Positions 1 through 6,083 are shown, counted from the first letter of the stretch. The stretch: DNA of 6,098 nucleotides from Verrucomicrobiaceae bacterium (GCA_947372405.1 CANBTO010000326.1:1-6098), one strand, 5' to 3'. Made by a program: numbers and translations. The notes: generated by a model from the sequence alone, not told the origin.

Positions 1-662
1 GAGTTGATGTATTCCAGATAGACGGAGGTGGACTCGGTCAGGTTTTTGCCGATGCCCGCACCGCCGAGCCAGTTGAATTTGAGATCGTCGGCAGGGTCCC
101 GCACGGCATTGGCCGCAAGGGTGACGCTGACGTTCCAGCCGCCACCAAGATCGGCGTAAAATGGCAGGCTGATGCCGCCTTCCGCCATGTCATTGCCTTG
201 ACCGCCGGTGGAGGTGGGAAGTAGAACACTGGAGATGATGCCGAAGGAGGTGGAGCCCTCGCCATTGCCCCAGAAGTTGTATTTCATCCGCAACTGAAGG
301 TCGCCCCAGCCGTGGGAATCGGTATGCACACCGGTGGCCTCGTCCTTGGCAACGGTATGACTGTATGAGCCGTAATTGGCTTGGAACTCGATTTTATCCG
401 TGACTCCATAGCGGATGGTGATGGGCGCGATGTTCCAAGTGCGAGTGGTAACGTGATCCTGGTGTGCCCATCCGTAGTTGGCGAAGTCGTATTCCAGCTC
501 CGCATGGCCGGCGTCGATCGTGTCAGGATTGTCCGTAGAACTCGGGCGATCGGGGTTGAGATCGCGGAGTTTTTTCTCATCGGCGGCAGGGGCGGTGGTG
601 GAGATTTCTCCAGCGTGGAGGAGCGGGGCGGCGAAGAAGAGCAAGGCGGCACGAAATTTCAT
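1..662 (-). CDS. Outer-membrane beta-barrel protein, MetA-pathway/transporter-like family (3' end outside window)
   Basis: The first 220 codons of this gene are visible. It starts at the ATG at 662-660 and runs off the left edge, so the C-terminus is missing. Residues 1-17 (MKFRAALLFFAAPLLHA) form a clear signal peptide with a plausible cut before Gly18. The mature protein then shows a short segment NPDRPSSTDNPDTIDAGHAE (36-55), which resembles the conserved opening of the 'putative MetA-pathway of phenol degradation' barrel family (PF13557). After it come alternating hydrophobic and polar strands rich in aromatic residues and glycine (55-220), as expected for a beta-barrel in the outer membrane. 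Members of that family are thought to pass small molecules, but the substrate cannot be read from sequence. The start lies 15 bases after the stop of the DinB-like gene, so the two are probably co-transcribed. There is no Shine-Dalgarno sequence in that gap. The family call is from recollection of the motif and was not checked by a profile search. Confidence 0.82.
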   Translation of the reverse strand, partial: MKFRAALLFFAAPLLHAGEISTTAPAADEKKLRDLNPDRPSSTDNPDTIDAGHAELEYDFANYGWAHQDHVTTRTWNIAPITIRYGVTDKIEFQANYGSYSHTVAKDEATGVHTDSHGWGDLQLRMKYNFWGNGEGSTSFGIISSVLLPTSTGGQGNDMAEGGISLPFYADLGGGWNVSVTLAANAVRDPADDLKFNWLGGAGIGKNLTESTSVYLEYIN

Positions 663-677
663 AGGATGGCCATGGAT

Positions 678-1211
678 TTATGCGAGCCGGATGTGGGTGG
701 CGAGCGCAAAAGTAACGCCTGACAATCCCTGGATGATCCGCTCGATCTGCACCCGGTGGATGCCCATGTGCATCCCTGACATTGCATGCCAGCCAAAGGC
801 ATCGAGCGGTCCGAACCATGGATCGGCGAAGCGGACTGGCGTTTTTAACTCAGTCACCTCAGCCACGGATTCCATCAGGAAATCGCAAGCGGCGGCATGT
901 TCAGCGATGACCGCAGGGGAAATTACCAATCCCGGTTTCACCTCGGCGGTGCTGGCCCGGCCCTCGGGTGGGACTCCATTTCCCGAAGCCGTGATGCCCC
1001 GTGCAGTGGCAAGATTCGCGATGCGAAGGTGGTCCAGCGTCACCAGCACCGACCAGCAGCGACTGCTATTCTCCAATCCAGCAGGGCGCGCGATGAGCAC
1101 CCGCTGACCCAGCGACTCCACCGGGGACGATCTAACTAACTCATCAATCGCCACCCGCTCGCGTGCGAAGCTGGCGGTCAAGGAATCTCGATTTCCCATC
1201 AGGCAACTCAT
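678..1211 (-). CDS. DinB-like (DinB/YfiT-type putative metalloenzyme) protein
   Basis: A 177-residue protein that looks like the DinB-like four-helix superfamily (PF12867 and relatives). Members usually bind a metal through three histidines and include thiol-dependent transferases of unknown substrate. The visible signs are a first histidine in a helix reading WSVLVTLDHLRIAN (about 53-66), the segment FADPWFGPLDAFGWHAM (about 128-144) typical of the family, and a helix holding two more histidines, GMHMGIHRVQIERII, close to the C-terminus. The histidine triad therefore appears intact. The ATG at 1211 is the first standard start in frame. However, the frame is open for 16 further codons up to a TAA at 1262-1260, and those codons (ELFVARLLFSM just before the ATG) read like a plausible helix, so the start is uncertain. 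A GAGG lies 12 bases upstream of the ATG, which is too far for a good ribosome site. It is probably the first gene of a pair with the barrel gene downstream. No specific function can be assigned. Confidence 0.8.
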   Translation of the reverse strand: MSCLMGNRDSLTASFARERVAIDELVRSSPVESLGQRVLIARPAGLENSSRCWSVLVTLDHLRIANLATARGITASGNGVPPEGRASTAEVKPGLVISPAVIAEHAAACDFLMESVAEVTELKTPVRFADPWFGPLDAFGWHAMSGMHMGIHRVQIERIIQGLSGVTFALATHIRLA

Positions 1212-1397
1212 GCTGAAAAGCAGCCTCGCGACGAAGAGTTCCGGTGTAGGCAGTCCGGCTTAAGGCGCGGCGAGTTACGGTTCGGCGGTCATTGTGGGAC
1301 AGCTTCCGATCACCTTTTCAAGAATCAAGGGAGAGAAACCGGAAATGCGCAGACGGAGATGTTTCCGCTAAATGAGAGGCGAGTTGGTGGACTTCTA
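1212..1397. other. Intergenic gap between the protease and the DinB-like gene
   Basis: 186 bases with no convincing gene. On the minus strand I see no terminator with a T-tract after the protease stop. The best inverted repeat is a 6-base match (CGGAAA/TTTCCG) with a 16-base loop and no T-run. There is also no strong promoter: a TTGAAA followed 19 bases later by CACAAT is poor in both spacing and sequence. The last 48 bases before the DinB-like ATG are open in its frame. Confidence 0.5.
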
Positions 1398-2654
1398 TCA
1401 CTTTCCCATTAGCGCTTTTATTCTAGCGAGCGGTCTCGCCGCGCTGATGGGCAAGCTCGGAATCGTGACGATGGAAGTCCCGCCGTCGTAGGATTGGGCG
1501 ATCGACATTTGCAGCGTACTCAAAGCTGGTAAGCTCGTCCATATGGCGGTAATCGTGGCATTAGCAGCTTTAGCGATACCACCGCGCCTGCATTTCCAGA
1601 CGGTGGGAGACAGTGCCTCGCAGATCCAGCCGGGTCCGCCCACACTCGATGGCGCAGTCACGAATCTCAGCGTGAGACTTACGTTGTGAGCCATCGCAGC
1701 ACCTGAATTTCGGGTGGTAATCCAGATGCTACCTGACTTCATCTCGTGAAGTGGGGCGGCGGCCACCACCGTCGTACTAACGGTGGTCGCTGCCGGATAG
1801 AAACGTTTCATGTGATAACCCTTTGCGTTCATCAAGGCATCCAATTCATTGAGATAACTGGGAATGGAGGCGATGTAATTTCGGAATACAGGTCCGATTT
1901 CGTTCGGGTCATTCAATGTTAAATCATCGTAGCCGCTATTGGTTCCCACGATGGTGGGCTTGCCGTTCATCATGACGAAATTAGGCCCCCCGGAATCACC
2001 TGGACGCAGGGTGCAATCGTTGGCATTGCCATTTACGGCAGTCCGGTCGTATTCGTAATAGATGAAGCGCGTGGTATCGAACCCCGGATCATTAGTTAGA
2101 TAGGTAAATCCCTTGATCACGTTGATCCCCGTATCCACAAAACTGCCGCAGACCACCAGCGGCTTGCCAGTGAAGCTGGCTTCGTTAGATAAATTGAGCG
2201 CTGGAAACGGCGTGATACCCAGAGATGGATTCACCGAAGAAGATAGGGTCACCAAGGTCAGGTCGGTTTGTCGGCCTATTTTATCAATGATCGGCTTCTG
2301 GCTTTCGATCCCGTAGAGGTGCTGCTTGCCATCCTTACCGAGGAACGCAATCTTCCAAGAAAGGGTGAGTGGATAGTGAGTGGCACAGACCATGTGGCGT
2401 GGCGAAACCAAAGCCATTTGCCGCGTCCAGTCTTTAGGATCCGCCGGCCATCCGATGCCGAGAAACAAGCCAGCATTCATGAAGCAATTCGGATTAACCG
2501 CCGGCGTCTGATGGTAAATCGGTTCACCCGGGAAATTGATCAAGCGTCTGTTGACGTTTATATCATAGTGACGAACTTCCAGTGCGATTACTTGCGAGGC
2601 CGCGCCAAGTGCCAACGCCGCTGCCATCCATGATCGGGGGGAGATCAAAGTCAT
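1398..2654 (-). CDS. Secreted trypsin-like serine protease with C-terminal DUF11-like domain
   Basis: 418 residues from the ATG at 2654. Residues 1-24 form a signal peptide (basic start, hydrophobic MAAALALGAASQVIA, cut after Ala24), so the enzyme is exported. The chymotrypsin-fold catalytic triad is visible: His93 in VCATHY, Asp131 in TDLTLVTL and Ser221 in RPGDSGGP. Cys58, Cys90, Cys169 and Cys214 could pair as in trypsins. Residues about 306-395 (IWITTRNSGAAMAHNVSLTL and on, with Cys345 and Cys355) resemble a DUF11-type beta-sandwich often found on surface proteins. This start was chosen over an in-frame ATG at 2720 because 2720 lies inside the terminator of the preceding gene and would place 22 non-signal-like residues before the signal peptide. 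The gene has its own promoter at 2662-2690 and probably a leaderless message. Sample lines of the gene count about 48-53% G+C, against about 58-68% in flanking genes. The specificity and the natural substrate cannot be read. Confidence 0.85.
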   Translation of the reverse strand: MTLISPRSWMAAALALGAASQVIALEVRHYDINVNRRLINFPGEPIYHQTPAVNPNCFMNAGLFLGIGWPADPKDWTRQMALVSPRHMVCATHYPLTLSWKIAFLGKDGKQHLYGIESQKPIIDKIGRQTDLTLVTLSSSVNPSLGITPFPALNLSNEASFTGKPLVVCGSFVDTGINVIKGFTYLTNDPGFDTTRFIYYEYDRTAVNGNANDCTLRPGDSGGPNFVMMNGKPTIVGTNSGYDDLTLNDPNEIGPVFRNYIASIPSYLNELDALMNAKGYHMKRFYPAATTVSTTVVAAAPLHEMKSGSIWITTRNSGAAMAHNVSLTLRFVTAPSSVGGPGWICEALSPTVWKCRRGGIAKAANATITAIWTSLPALSTLQMSIAQSYDGGTSIVTIPSLPISAARPLARIKALMGK

Positions 2655-2661
2655 GCGAAAA

Positions 2662-2690
2662 CATATAGTCTGTCGTGGGTAGTTTGACAA
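2662..2690 (-). promoter_or_regulatory. Sigma70-type promoter for the serine protease, probably giving a leaderless mRNA
   Basis: Read on the minus strand, a -35 box TTGTCA (2690-2685, five of six to consensus) is followed by exactly 17 bases and a -10 box TATATG (2667-2662, four of six). The protease ATG begins at 2654, seven bases after the -10 box, which is where transcription normally starts. The message would therefore begin at or within a base or two of the start codon. This agrees with the absence of a Shine-Dalgarno sequence. It is a prediction from box sequence and spacing only. Confidence 0.55.
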
Positions 2691-2725
2691 GAAAAAAGCC
2701 ATGGGACTGACGGGTCCCATGGCTT
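2691..2725 (-). terminator. Intrinsic terminator of the aminotransferase gene
   Basis: On the minus strand a perfect 12-base stem (AAGCCATGGGAC paired with GTCCCATGGCTT) encloses a six-base loop (CCGTCA). The 3' arm runs directly into a six-T tract that ends at 2692. It sits 34 bases after the aminotransferase stop codon, the right place for a Rho-independent terminator. Its T-tract is separated by one base from the -35 box of the protease promoter, so one transcription unit ends exactly where the next begins. The stem itself also carries CCATGG on each arm. Confidence 0.9.
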
Positions 2726-2759
2726 AGGTGAAAACAGGCGGAATGATTTCCGCACTCTA

Positions 2760-3926
2760 TCAATGTTCGCGGCAGAATTGCTCGAAGCGGGTGAGGCCTT
2801 CGTTGAGGATGTCCAGCGTGGTGCAGTAGCTGAGGCGGATGCCCTCGTCATAACCGAACGCCACACCGGGGACGGCGGCGACCTTGTAGCGGGAGAGCAA
2901 TTTATCGCAGAGGTTCATCGACTTCAGACCGGTGTTGCCGGTATAAACGAAGAAGTAGAACGCGCCCTGTGGTTCGACCACGCGGATGTTGTTGATCGCT
3001 TTGAGCCGGGCAAACATGAACTGGCGCTTCACGTCGTACTCGCCACGCAGATCATCGATGAACGACTGGTCCCCTTCCAAGGCGGCGAGGGCACCGTATT
3101 GGGAAAAGGTGTTAGCGTTAGAAATCGTGTGGTTCTGGATTTTCTCAATCGCATCCGCCAATGGCTTCGGGGCGGCGGTGTAGCCGAGGCGCCAGCCGGT
3201 CATCGAATACGCCTTCGAGAAGCCGTTGACGGTGATGGTGAGATCGTAAAGCTCCTTGCTGAGGGAGGCGATCGAAACATGCTTCGACTCGCCGTAAACC
3301 AGCTTTTCGTAAATTTCATCCGAGAGAATCACAATGTCCTCGGTGAGCGCAATTTCGCCGAGAGCGAGGAGTTCCGCCGCCGTGTAAACCGCACCGGTCG
3401 GGTTGCCCGGGGTGTTGATGATGACCATCTTGGTGGCCGGAGTCATGGCTTCCTCGAATTGCTCGGGAGTCATTTTCCAACCGGTGGATTCCTTGGTCTC
3501 GACGATGACCGGGACGCCGCCCGCAAGCCGGACCATTTCCGGGTAGGAAACCCAGAACGGCGAAGGGATGATCACCTCGTCGCCATCCTCGATGACGGCG
3601 AGAATGGCATTGAAGCAGGCCATTTTCGCGCCGCCGGTCACGCAGATCTGGCTGGCCGCGTAGGTCAGGTTGTTGTCGGCGGAAAATTTGTTAGCCAAAG
3701 CGGCGCGGAGCTCGGGGATGCCACCGGCCGGGGTGTATTTCGTTTTTCCGGACTGGAGGGCGGCGATGGCGGCGTCCTTGATGAACTGCGGGGTGTCCAC
3801 TTCCGGCTCACCACCGGCGAGCGCGTAAACTTCTTCGCCCTTGGCGATCATTGCTTTAGCCTGTGCGGTGACGGCCAGCGTGAGTGACGGGGAAACTTTG
3901 GCAATACGGGATGAGATGCTTTCCAT
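2760..3926 (-). CDS. aspC: Aspartate-type aminotransferase, class I PLP-dependent (AAT I-gamma-like)
   Basis: A 388-residue cytoplasmic enzyme of fold-type I, the usual length for this family. Landmark residues are all present: the PLP Schiff-base lysine Lys238 in NGFSKAYSMTGWRLGY, Asn175 in NTPGNPTG, Asp203 and Tyr206 in SDEIYEKL, and the alpha-carboxylate-binding Arg364 in EGIRLSY. The segments LAGGEPEVDTP (37-46) and PFWVSYPEMV (123-132) match the Thermus/Bacillus-type aspartate aminotransferases. Lys101 in GGAKMA aligns with the lysine that recognises acidic side chains in the Thermus enzyme. Aspartate/2-oxoglutarate transamination, perhaps also prephenate, is therefore likely. The symbol is a family-level name. 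The ATG at 3926 was chosen because the protein aligns from there. The frame is open upstream to an ATG at 4076, but those 50 codons are Pro/Arg-rich and unlike the family. No Shine-Dalgarno sequence is seen. The gene ends in a strong terminator and appears monocistronic. Confidence 0.93.
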   Translation of the reverse strand: MESISSRIAKVSPSLTLAVTAQAKAMIAKGEEVYALAGGEPEVDTPQFIKDAAIAALQSGKTKYTPAGGIPELRAALANKFSADNNLTYAASQICVTGGAKMACFNAILAVIEDGDEVIIPSPFWVSYPEMVRLAGGVPVIVETKESTGWKMTPEQFEEAMTPATKMVIINTPGNPTGAVYTAAELLALGEIALTEDIVILSDEIYEKLVYGESKHVSIASLSKELYDLTITVNGFSKAYSMTGWRLGYTAAPKPLADAIEKIQNHTISNANTFSQYGALAALEGDQSFIDDLRGEYDVKRQFMFARLKAINNIRVVEPQGAFYFFVYTGNTGLKSMNLCDKLLSRYKVAAVPGVAFGYDEGIRLSYCTTLDILNEGLTRFEQFCREH

Positions 3927-4209
3927 GGGAGCGTGCGGGTATGAATTGGGCCGCCAACCGGGGCGGAGCAACATATTTTTGCACAACCCCAAGCATGGGC
4001 GGGGCGCTTTTGTGGGGCTTGCCCAGTGGCGTGGCAAGCGAAATGGTGTGGCAATTCTAACCCGAAATCCCCGCATGTCGGCTGGCCGCTGGAATCAACC
4101 ATCCGGGGAAAAGGTGCTTTCCTGCGAGCCTTGGTCCAATCCGCTCCCCACTAAAAAGACCCGACTGAAGTCCTCGACTCCGCCTGGTATTGCTGTAAAA
4201 ACCCGTCTC
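3927..4209. other. Divergent intergenic region between aminotransferase and exonuclease operon
   Basis: 283 bases that must hold the promoters of both divergent units. The best minus-strand candidate is TAGAAT at 4059-4054 with CCGACA at 4081-4076, spacer 16, which would give the aminotransferase message a leader of about 120 bases; it is weak. A 7-base inverted repeat (GCTTGCC at 4017-4023, GGCAAGC at 4033-4039, nine-base loop) lies within that leader and has no T-tract. On the plus strand the A-rich GTAAAAA just before the exonuclease ATG has no matching -35 box, and no good promoter is seen. No tRNA, riboswitch or small gene is recognised. Confidence 0.45.
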
Positions 4210-4815
4210 ATGCCGCTCGTCCGCCATTGCCGATTCACCGCCATCGACTTCGAGTCGGCAGGCGCGGCACGGGGCAGGACCGATATCCCGGTGCAGGTCG
4301 GACTCGCCTCATGGTCGGCGGAAAACGGCCACTTTGATTCCTTCGTTTCCTATCTCCACACCGATCAGCCGATCCAGTGGGCCGCGCGGAAAATCCATGG
4401 CATCGGCCCGGAGCATCTGGCGGATGCGCCCTCCCTGCTCTCGCTGTGGCCGGAGGTGAACAAGCGGCTTGCCGGGTCCGTCGTCGTCGCCCATGGCAAG
4501 GGCACGGAAAAACGTTTTCTCAGCGCTTTTCCCGGTCATGGTTTCGGGCCGTGGGTTGACACACTGCTGTTAGCCCGTGCGGCGTGGCCGGACTTACCGG
4601 GCCACTCGCTGGGCGCACTCTGTGAACGCCACGGCCTGACGGCGGAAATCCAAGCTCTAGTTCCCGGTAAGTTCTGGCATGATGCGTTGTTCGATGCCGT
4701 GGCTTCGCTGACGCTGCTGGCTTTTCTAATCAACAATCATCCGCTGGCAGACCAACCGGTGGCGATACTCTATCAACCCGATACCTCGCGCTGGCATCAA
4801 TCAAAACGACTATGA
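4210..4815 (+). CDS. DEDDh-type 3'-5' exonuclease (DnaQ/RNase T-like) with altered Exo II motif
   Basis: A 201-residue single-domain protein. Exo I is FTAIDFES (Asp13, Glu15). The segment KIHGIGPEHLADAP (61-74) is typical of epsilon-like exonucleases. Exo III is HDALFDA (His157, Asp162). These fit the DEDDh exonucleases that trim single-stranded DNA or RNA 3' ends using two metal ions. Exo II reads VAHGKGTEKRFL (93-104), where the family normally has AHN...FD..FL, so the usual aspartate is replaced by Glu100 and the asparagine by glycine. Whether activity is kept is unknown; glutamate could still bind metal. Start: the frame is open back to 3841, but family similarity begins at residue 9 from the ATG at 4210 and the upstream translation is low-complexity and overlaps the divergent gene. 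No Shine-Dalgarno sequence precedes it. It is the first gene of a plus-strand operon and its TGA overlaps the next ATG. The substrate, DNA or RNA, cannot be told from sequence. Confidence 0.85.
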   Translation: MPLVRHCRFTAIDFESAGAARGRTDIPVQVGLASWSAENGHFDSFVSYLHTDQPIQWAARKIHGIGPEHLADAPSLLSLWPEVNKRLAGSVVVAHGKGTEKRFLSAFPGHGFGPWVDTLLLARAAWPDLPGHSLGALCERHGLTAEIQALVPGKFWHDALFDAVASLTLLAFLINNHPLADQPVAILYQPDTSRWHQSKRL

Positions 4816-5606
4816 CACTTCGCCAATTCATCCTCGGCCCTTCCGGCAAATCGACGCAGGTCATCTGCGCGCTCATGCTCTGCGGGGCCATCGTGCAGCT
4901 TTGCAGATCCCAAACTCCCCAACCAGCGGAATCGCCAGTCCCCACGAAAACGGACCCCGACGCCGCCCTCGTCCGCTCCCTGCTAGACGAACATCTCACC
5001 GGACGCACCTTTGCCTTTGCCACCATTGTCGAAGCCTGTTCGGGCAAAAAAGTCCTCCCCCTCACGGACAGCCCGGCCCACCTGCGCGTCACCACCGCCA
5101 TCCACCGCGCCCTCAAGCTCACGCTCGCCGAGCTGAATCTGCCCACCTCCCCACTCCGTCAACTCCGCCGGATCAACGAGGCCTCGCGCTACTTTGAGGA
5201 TGGCATCCACGCCCACCTCAATGAAATCCCCGGCATCCAGTGCGAGGTCCCGCTCACTCGCGATGGCGAGCACCAGCGCTCCGGCTACCCGGATCTCCGA
5301 ATCACGGATGTGGAGTCGAAATTGATCTTCTATCTGGACCCCAAGCTCGTCGAGCAAGGCTCCGCCGACAGCACCTTCCGCACCTTTTATTTCGAGCCCA
5401 AAACCGAAACCCTCAAGATCAACGACGACGCCGTCCACATGGTCGTCGGCATCGAGCACGACGGCAAGGAACGCGAGTGGACCTTCACCGGCTGGCGCCT
5501 AATCGATCTCTCCACCCTCCGCGTCCGCCTCAAGGCCGAGTTCCAAGCGTCCAATGCCGACGTCTATCAAAAATCCACGCTTTCCCTGCCCGCTTCCGTT
5601 CGTTAG
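4812..5606 (+). CDS. Uncharacterised protein: hydrophobic N-terminus plus PD-(D/E)XK-nuclease-like core
   Basis: 264 residues, not recognised as a named family. The N-terminus has a basic stretch and a hydrophobic segment (VICALMLCGAIVQL, 17-30) followed by a Pro-rich linker (36-49), so it is a signal peptide or membrane anchor. There is no proper lipobox before Cys24 or Cys31. The C-terminal half has the layout of a PD-(D/E)XK fold: an acidic helix ASRYFEDGIHAHLNEI (124-139, Glu129), then YPDLRI with Pro160-Asp161, then a strand LIFYLDPKLV with Asp176-x-Lys178. The spacing of 15 residues from Asp161 to Asp176 is normal for such nucleases. The next part (TFRTFYFEPK, DDAVHMVVGIEHDG) recalls the strand order after the active site in some restriction-endonuclease-like proteins. 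The ATG overlaps the exonuclease stop in ATGA, so translation is probably coupled; this supports the start, and hence the hydrophobic segment. Function is inferred only. It could also be an inactive relative or an unrelated fold. Confidence 0.72.
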   Translation: MTLRQFILGPSGKSTQVICALMLCGAIVQLCRSQTPQPAESPVPTKTDPDAALVRSLLDEHLTGRTFAFATIVEACSGKKVLPLTDSPAHLRVTTAIHRALKLTLAELNLPTSPLRQLRRINEASRYFEDGIHAHLNEIPGIQCEVPLTRDGEHQRSGYPDLRITDVESKLIFYLDPKLVEQGSADSTFRTFYFEPKTETLKINDDAVHMVVGIEHDGKEREWTFTGWRLIDLSTLRVRLKAEFQASNADVYQKSTLSLPASVR

Positions 5607-5618
5607 GCTCCCCCCGGC

Positions 5619-6083
5619 ATGACTCTCCCACCCAGACGCACCAGCGGCTCCGTCGCCATGGACGACTACCTCGAACAGATCCTCCATCTGATCAAGGCCA
5701 AGGGTTATGCCCGCGCCGTGGACATCTCCAAAAACCTCGGCATTTCCCAAGCCAGCGTCACCAACATGCTCCAACGGCTCGATGCGGAAGGCCTTGTGAA
5801 TCATGAGAAATACCGTGGCACGGTGCTCACCGAGGAGGGCCACCGCATCGCCCTCGCCATCATCGAGCGGCACGAGACGCTGACCCGCTTTCTCCGCCTC
5901 TTCGGCATCGACGAGGACACCATCTATCGCGACGTCGAGGGCATGGAACATCACGTTTCCCGCCCCACCCTCAAAGTGATCCGCGCCGTCGTGGACGCCC
6001 TAGAAGCGGACCCCGCCCTGCTGGAAAGGTTAAAAGTCGCAGCCATCACCGGTCGCACCAAAACTTCGGGAGCGGGCAGCTAG
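5619..6083 (+). CDS. mntR: MntR, manganese-dependent DtxR-family transcriptional repressor
   Basis: A 154-residue cytoplasmic dimeric regulator that, with Mn2+ bound, represses manganese uptake genes in characterised bacteria. The N-terminal winged helix-turn-helix spans about 15-75 (MDDYLEQILHLIKAKGYARA, SQASVTNMLQRL as recognition region, EKYRG in the wing). The metal-binding and dimer domain follows (about 80-142). All six metal ligands of Bacillus subtilis MntR are present at a constant offset of +8: Asp16, Glu19, His85, Glu107, Glu110 and His111 (RHE and DVEGMEHH motifs). The protein lacks the SH3-like third domain of DtxR/IdeR, as is usual for MntR. The ATG at 5619 gives an eight-residue longer N-terminus than the Bacillus protein. 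The internal ATG at 5658 (Met14) would leave Asp16 and Glu19 only two and five residues from the start, so the upstream start is preferred. It follows the preceding gene by 12 bases. A manganese transporter may lie just beyond the window. No MntR operator is recognised here. Confidence 0.92.
   Translation: MTLPPRRTSGSVAMDDYLEQILHLIKAKGYARAVDISKNLGISQASVTNMLQRLDAEGLVNHEKYRGTVLTEEGHRIALAIIERHETLTRFLRLFGIDEDTIYRDVEGMEHHVSRPTLKVIRAVVDALEADPALLERLKVAAITGRTKTSGAGS

Noticed and set aside
1253..1268. GGCTTAAGGCG near the DinB-like gene as an MntR-type operator
   Set aside because: Only a short core resembles the GCCTTAAGGC-like centre of known MntR sites. The flanks do not match and no metal-transport gene is next to it.
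2763..3887. Long open frame of 374 codons on the plus strand opposite the aminotransferase
   Set aside because: Its translation is Gly/Arg/Val/Asp-rich without a recognisable domain, while the minus strand shows every aminotransferase landmark. It is an antisense shadow of a GC-rich gene.
4017..4039. 7-base inverted repeat as a terminator
   Set aside because: It has a nine-base loop and no T-tract on either strand, and no gene ends nearby.
3841..4209. Upstream extension of the exonuclease frame
   Set aside because: The frame is open but overlaps the start of the divergent aminotransferase, its translation resembles no domain, and exonuclease similarity starts only after the ATG at 4210.
4140..4210. 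Terminator-like T-run on the minus strand (GGGTCTTTTT) in the divergent region
   Set aside because: The preceding stem would be only about four bases, and no minus-strand gene ends upstream of it in this window.
4812..4920. Lipoprotein signal in the PD-(D/E)XK-like protein
   Set aside because: Cys24 and Cys31 follow a hydrophobic stretch, but residue -1 is Leu in both cases, where a lipobox needs Gly, Ala or Ser.
4983..5459. 158-codon minus-strand frame opposite the PD-(D/E)XK-like gene
   Set aside because: Composition is that of a reverse shadow (Gly, Glu, Asp and Val repeats). The plus-strand frame has a coupled start and motif order.
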